Shown one piece after another: positions 7,151 through 7,279 of a DNA stretch of 7,279 nucleotides. The position numbers and the translations under genes were made by a program. The notes below the pieces were generated by a model. The model was not told the origin of the DNA. It searched no databases and saw only the letters and a list, made by a program, of their open reading frames with translations. The number at the start of each line of letters is the position of its first letter. Position 1 is the first letter of the stretch. The stretch is from CAZKFA01 sp964551925 (GTDB taxonomy: Bacteria; Cyanobacteriota; Vampirovibrionia; LMEP-6097), in assembly GCA_964551925.1 (NCBI GenBank), contig CAZKFA010000047.1, positions 1 through 7,279 on the forward strand. The letters run 5' to 3'.

Positions 7151-7170
7151 TGGAGCGGAAGACGAGATTC
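7151..7170 (-). other. tRNA-Gly 3'-end fragment (T-loop to CCA), repeat copy 1
   Basis: Read on the minus strand these bases are GAATCTCGTCTTCCGCTCCA. This equals the end of many bacterial tRNA-Gly genes: the second half of the T-loop, the 3' T-stem strand, the acceptor strand CTTCCGC, discriminator T and CCA. The identification is from memory of the family, not a search. Upstream on the minus strand the sequence turns GC-rich (GCGCCGCTG) and has neither the 5' T-stem strand nor a GCGGAAG acceptor partner, so this is a fragment and not a working tRNA. Confidence 0.6.
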
Positions 7171-7172
7171 CA

Positions 7173-7193
7173 GCGGCGCCGTCTAGGCGCTGC
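7173..7193. other. GC-rich hairpin in the repeat unit
   Basis: GCGGCGCC (7173-7180) and GGCGCTGC (7186-7193) form an 8-bp stem with one G-T wobble around the 5-base loop GTCTA. No T-run follows on either strand, so it is not a standard intrinsic terminator. The left arm and loop recur at 7264-7276, with the right arm cut off by the window edge. Confidence 0.5.
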
Positions 7194-7198
7194 GATAT

Positions 7199-7220
7199 AG
7201 AAAGAAACGACCCTTGGTCG
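7199..7220 (-). terminator. Weak intrinsic-terminator-like hairpin, minus strand
   Basis: On the minus strand CGACC-AAG-GGTCG (7220-7208) is followed by TTTCTTTCT (7207-7199). The stem is only 5 bp and the T-tract is interrupted by C, so activity is doubtful. It would stop leftward transcription entering from beyond the right edge, towards the convergent HPD-protein gene. Confidence 0.25.
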
Positions 7221-7241
7221 CGAGTTGTTGAGATTTTAAAA

Positions 7242-7261
7242 TGGAGCGGAAGACGAGATTC
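7242..7261 (-). other. tRNA-Gly 3'-end fragment (T-loop to CCA), repeat copy 2
   Basis: These bases are identical to the fragment at 7151-7170, inside the second repeat unit. The right side (5' side in tRNA orientation) again switches to CAGCGGCGCC instead of the rest of a T-arm, so no full tRNA is formed within the window. Only 18 bases remain before the window edge. Confidence 0.6.
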
Positions 7262-7279
7262 CAGCGGCGCCGTCTAGGC

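Larger units (their letters stand above)
7127..7279. repeat. Tandem direct repeat, unit about 91 bp, at least two copies (second cut by window edge)
   Basis: Bases 7134-7188 and 7225-7279 are identical over 55 bp, offset 91 bp. Both copies are also preceded by GTCGCGA (7127-7133 and 7217-7223), with one extra G in the second. The first copy starts at the base right after the TGA of the HPD-protein gene. The second still matches at the last base of the window, so the array probably continues. The core is clearly richer in G+C than the neighbouring genes. It contains TTTTAAAA, a tRNA-Gly 3'-end segment on the minus strand, and a GC-rich hairpin. No tRNA 5' half, integrase or transposase is present in the window. 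Confidence 0.9.

Noticed and set aside
7127..7279. CRISPR array
   Set aside because: The identical core is at least 55 bp with a spacer of about 35 bp and only two copies are visible. The repeat contains a tRNA end, and no cas gene is present.
7127..7279. Integron attC sites or cyanobacterial HIP1 repeats
   Set aside because: No paired RYYYAAC/GTTRRRY ends were found around the hairpin, and the HIP1 octamer GCGATCGC does not occur in the repeat.
7151..7279. Complete tRNA-Gly gene on the minus strand
   Set aside because: Only the last 20 bases match; the 5' T-stem strand, anticodon arm, D-arm and GCGGAAG acceptor strand are missing on that strand within the window.

Overview
The window is AT-rich bacterial chromosome. 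It holds five substantial genes, one convincing small ORF and, at the right edge, a GC-richer tandem repeat. Taxonomy is an inference: the S1 ribosomal protein and the PilC-type pilus protein both read like those of cyanobacteria and their non-photosynthetic relatives (Melainabacteria/Margulisbacteria-like lineages). No 16S gene or other decisive marker is present.

Layout. 1-1112 (minus): the N-terminal 370 codons of a PilC/GspF inner-membrane pilus assembly protein, running off the left edge. 1113-1204: a divergent intergenic gap with a 9-bp perfect inverted repeat. 1205-3097 (plus): a long-chain acyl-CoA synthetase. 3112-4401 (plus): a DNA methyltransferase only 14 bp downstream, probably co-transcribed. 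4480-4647 (plus): a 55-residue ORF behind a very strong Shine-Dalgarno sequence. 4657-5748 (minus): ribosomal protein S1 with four S1 domains, convergent with the small ORF. 5749-5866: a divergent gap with a plausible rpsA promoter. 5867-7126 (plus): an unrecognised 419-residue helical/coiled-coil protein ending in a J-domain-like HPD segment. 7127-7279: two copies of a roughly 91-bp direct repeat that start at the base after that gene's stop codon and run into the window edge.

The genes do not form one pathway. Pilus assembly, fatty acid activation and translation are housekeeping or surface functions, while the methyltransferase (no restriction enzyme beside it), the small ORF and the HPD protein are accessory-like. 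The most unusual sequence is the terminal repeat. On its minus strand each copy carries the last 20 bases of a typical bacterial tRNA-Gly (T-loop to CCA) and then departs abruptly from tRNA sequence. It looks like a tRNA-derived repeat or a tandem attachment-site-like remnant.
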